The notes under the pieces: generated by a model | Told to the model about the DNA's origin: nothing | Databases searched by the model: none | Seen by the model: the letters and a program-made list of their open reading frames with translations, nothing else | Position numbers and translations under genes: made by a program | NCBI GenBank assembly: GCA_045603745.1 | Contig: JAZUMQ010000035.1 | Coordinates: 1-13,413 of the forward strand | Length of the DNA: 13,413 nt | Source: RGIG995 sp045603745 | GTDB lineage: Bacteria; Bacillota; Clostridia; Oscillospirales; UBA644 | Direction of reading: 5' to 3' | Shown here: one piece after another, positions 11,772 through 13,413 of the stretch | Position numbering within the stretch: the stretch's first letter is position 1 | How the letters are laid out: each line of letters opens with the position of its first letter

Positions 11772-13078
11772 TTTTTATGATTTGTTCAAATCTTTCTTCC
11801 GTGAACGGAATTTTGCATTTTAACGGTAGAGACACGCTTTCGCTTGCCAAAGAATTCGGAACTCCGCTCTATCTTATGGACGAAGACCGAATCCGTGAAA
11901 ATTGTCGCACGTACCGAACTTCCATGTTGGAATCCTTCGGCGAAAAGGCAATGCCGTTGTATGCCGGAAAAGCCTGCTCTTTCACGGCTTTGATTCGTAT
12001 TATCAAAGAGGAAGGATTGGGTTTGGACGTGGTTTCTGCCGGGGAAATTGCCACCGCCGTAAAGGCGGGATTCCCTATGGAGCACGCCTATTTTCACAGC
12101 AATAACAAAACCGATGCAGATATTTCTTATGCCATGGATTGTGGGATCGGTTATTTCGTTGCGGACAACGAAGAAGAAGTTCAAGCCGTTGATCGCATTG
12201 CAGGGGAGAAGGGAATCCGACAAAAGATCCTTCTCCGTCTGACCCCCGGCATTGACCCCCACACCTATGACGCCGTTGCCACCGGAAAGGTGGATTCCAA
12301 ATTCGGCTCCGCCATTGAGACCGGACAAGCCGCTAAAATCACCGAATTTGCCCTTTCTCTGCCGAATATTCATTTGGCCGGATTCCATTGCCACGTGGGG
12401 TCTCAAGTTTTTGATTCGGGCGTGTTTTTGCGAGCATCGGATATTATGCTGCGGTTTATCGCCGAGGTGCGAGACCAATTCGGCTATACGGCGGAGATCC
12501 TCGACCTTGGAGGCGGTTACGGTGTTCGTTACGTGGAGAGCGATCCTACCATAGACATTCCTGCCAACATCGCTCAGGTTGCTGATTGTGTTAAGGAAAA
12601 ATGTCAGGCCCTTTCCCTTCCCATGCCTGCCATTCGTATGGAACCGGGACGGAGTATCGTTGCCGATGCGGGGCTGACCTTGTATACCGCGGGAACGGTC
12701 AAAAAGATTCCCGGATATAAAAATTACGTCTCCGTGGACGGTGGCATGACCGATAACCCCCGGTTCGCACTTTATGGTTCGTCCTATACCGTTCTCAATG
12801 CCGGAAAATTGAATGAACCGCAGGATTTTGAATGTTCCGTGGTCGGTCGTTGTTGCGAAAGCGGTGATATTATTCAGCAGAACGTCCAAATGCCATCTTC
12901 CGTTTGTCGGGGTGACGTGATCGCCGTTTGTACCACCGGAGCCTATAACTATTCCATGGCGTCCAATTATAACCGAATTCCTCGTCCTGCCGTGGTTATG
13001 ATCTCCCAATCAGGTAAAAATGCAACCCTCGTCGTCCGTCGGGAAACTCCGGAAGACGTGTTGAGATTAGATGTTTGA
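11768..13078 (+). CDS. lysA: Diaminopimelate decarboxylase
   Basis: A 436-aa PLP-dependent fold III decarboxylase that turns meso-diaminopimelate into lysine, the last step. The PLP lysine is K68 in LYAGKACSF (usual form YAxKA). HCHVGSQ lies at 207-213, the phosphate-binding GGGYG at 248-252, EPGRS at 292-296, and the active-site CCESGD at 362-367, with Tyr in GAYNYSMASNYN near the end. The frame can start at GTG 11768, which overlaps the kinase stop as GTGA and implies translational coupling, or at ATG 11777, three codons in; neither has a strong ribosome binding site. Having the last gene of the pathway here while the middle steps (acetylase or aminotransferase route, epimerase) are missing means those lie elsewhere. 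Confidence 0.95.
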   Translation: MIFMICSNLSSVNGILHFNGRDTLSLAKEFGTPLYLMDEDRIRENCRTYRTSMLESFGEKAMPLYAGKACSFTALIRIIKEEGLGLDVVSAGEIATAVKAGFPMEHAYFHSNNKTDADISYAMDCGIGYFVADNEEEVQAVDRIAGEKGIRQKILLRLTPGIDPHTYDAVATGKVDSKFGSAIETGQAAKITEFALSLPNIHLAGFHCHVGSQVFDSGVFLRASDIMLRFIAEVRDQFGYTAEILDLGGGYGVRYVESDPTIDIPANIAQVADCVKEKCQALSLPMPAIRMEPGRSIVADAGLTLYTAGTVKKIPGYKNYVSVDGGMTDNPRFALYGSSYTVLNAGKLNEPQDFECSVVGRCCESGDIIQQNVQMPSSVCRGDVIAVCTTGAYNYSMASNYNRIPRPAVVMISQSGKNATLVVRRETPEDVLRLDV

Positions 13079-13085
13079 CGGGGGT

Positions 13086-13123
13086 GTACTTTTCTTTTTT
13101 TTCGCGAAAAGAAAGAAAAGTAC
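13086..13123 (+). terminator. Long hairpin after lysA
   Basis: 13086-13103 pairs with 13106-13123 over 18 bp with a single wobble, starting 8 bp past the lysA stop. The T-rich tract is in the 5' arm and no T-run follows, so it is atypical as a terminator. It may protect the mRNA 3' end or be a dispersed repeat. Confidence 0.5.
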
Positions 13124-13149
13124 CAGCCTTTGCATAAGTTTTGACCATC

Positions 13150-13182
13150 AAAAAACACTACGCCTACGGCTTGAGTTTTTTT
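13150..13182 (+). terminator. Candidate terminator of the lysine operon
   Basis: AAAAAAC (13150-13156) can pair with GTTTTTT (from 13175), enclosing a small GCC/GGC stem (13162-13170), and the plus strand continues with seven Ts (13176-13182). The A/T-rich outer stem and 100-bp distance from lysA leave some doubt. Confidence 0.45.
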
Positions 13183-13250
13183 GGGTCTCACTTAAAAAGA
13201 AAGAAAAGCTGAGTTCGTTGCAATTCTTGCACCGGGAAATAAAATAAATC

Positions 13251-13274
13251 AGGAGACCGTATGTACGGTCTCCT
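13251..13274. repeat. Perfect palindrome abutting the IS1182 end
   Basis: AGGAGACCGTA (13251-13261) and TACGGTCTCCT (13264-13274) are perfectly complementary. The insertion sequence appears to begin directly after it. It may be the remains of a terminator used as the target, which is inference. Confidence 0.5.
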
Positions 13275-13302
13275 CAGACTGTCGAAAAAGTCCAGTAAGC
13301 AC

Positions 13303-13331
13303 TGGACTTTTTCTGCATTTTATGGTATAAT
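13303..13331 (+). promoter_or_regulatory. Promoter of the IS1182 transposase
   Basis: TGGACT (13303-13308), 17-bp spacer ending TGG, TATAAT (13326-13331). The -35 lies in the 3' arm of the end hairpin, so cruciform or transposase binding could affect it. Confidence 0.55.
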
Positions 13332-13347
13332 GAAGAGGGTGAGAAAG

Positions 13348-13413
13348 ATGATTGAAAGAGAAATTGAAAACAGCAGCAATTACGAGCTTGTGTGTATTGA
13401 GACAATGGTTCCG
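13348..13413 (+). CDS. IS1182-family transposase, N-terminal fragment (partial)
   Basis: The first 22 codons are visible, including NYELVCIETMVP, matching the start of IS1182-family transposases, whose consensus is of the type 'yE-VCIEdLVP-dHLLRKID'. The ATG at 13348 follows AGAGGGTGAG. The gene runs past the window end, so catalytic residues and integrity cannot be judged. It is unrelated to the IS4-type transposase at 4191-5558. Confidence 0.7.
   Translation, partial: MIEREIENSSNYELVCIETMVP

Larger units (their letters stand above)
13275..13413 (+). mobile_element. Left end of an IS1182-family insertion sequence (cut by window edge)
   Basis: The end reads CAGACTGTCGAAAAAGTCC, the form common at IS1182-family tips. 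It includes a perfect 13-bp hairpin, 13284-13296 with 13301-13313, then a promoter and the transposase start. The other end lies outside the window, so the limits are provisional. Confidence 0.65.

Noticed and set aside
10338..13009. Minus-strand frames 10338-11444 and 11786-13009
   Set aside because: Mirror frames of aspartate kinase and lysA, with no independent signals.
1..13413. CRISPR array, tRNA or rRNA genes, integrase attachment sites
   Set aside because: No regularly spaced repeats, no cloverleaf with conserved TTC/CCA features, no rRNA-like blocks and no integrase gene were seen.

Overview
The window looks like a chromosomal segment of a Bacillota/Clostridia-type bacterium. Grounds: strong AGGAGG-like ribosome binding sites, consensus TTGACA-17-TATAAT promoters (often with an extended TGn -10), an L-box lysine riboswitch in front of a dap/lys operon, a GluRS-GlnRS gene pair, and several double-membrane-segment zinc-ribbon proteins typical of gut Clostridia. 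The species cannot be named from the sequence. The housekeeping genes are of moderate G+C, while the middle third (about 3.6-8.47 kb) is clearly AT-rich.

Layout. (1) 1-3.6 kb, minus strand: a two-gene operon, glutamyl-tRNA synthetase (1815-3488) then glutaminyl-tRNA synthetase (164-1810), with a promoter at 3556-3584 and a terminator at 20-61. (2) 3598-8466: an AT-rich insertion of about 4.87 kb bounded by a perfect 23-bp inverted repeat (3598-3620 / 8444-8466). It sits between the gltX promoter and the dapA promoter and disrupts neither. It carries a Cys-rich 67-aa protein, a 57-aa protein on the opposite strand, a full-length IS4-superfamily DDE transposase with the YREK signature, a divergent XRE-type regulator with a 72-aa companion, a 65-aa protein, a promoter-driven structured leader RNA ending in a terminator with an alternative antiterminator, two membrane-anchored zinc-ribbon proteins, a small lipoprotein, and a self-contained unit for a 19-residue cationic peptide. 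(3) 8480-13123: the lysine biosynthesis operon. Promoter, lysine riboswitch and two tandem terminators are followed by dapA, dapB, an aspartate kinase gene and lysA, tightly spaced, with a 4-bp overlap at the last junction. (4) 13.08-13.41 kb: hairpins, then the left end and first 22 codons of an IS1182-family element cut by the window edge.

How it works together. The lysine operon encodes the entry kinase (aspartate kinase), the first two committed diaminopimelate steps (DapA, DapB) and the last step (LysA), all under one lysine-sensing leader. The middle island is accessory DNA. Its logic appears to be a transposase/repressor divergent pair plus small regulated cargo. The most unusual parts are the leader RNA at 6546-6696, the tiny-peptide unit at 8157-8356, and the inverted-repeat boundaries that suggest the whole island moved as one element.
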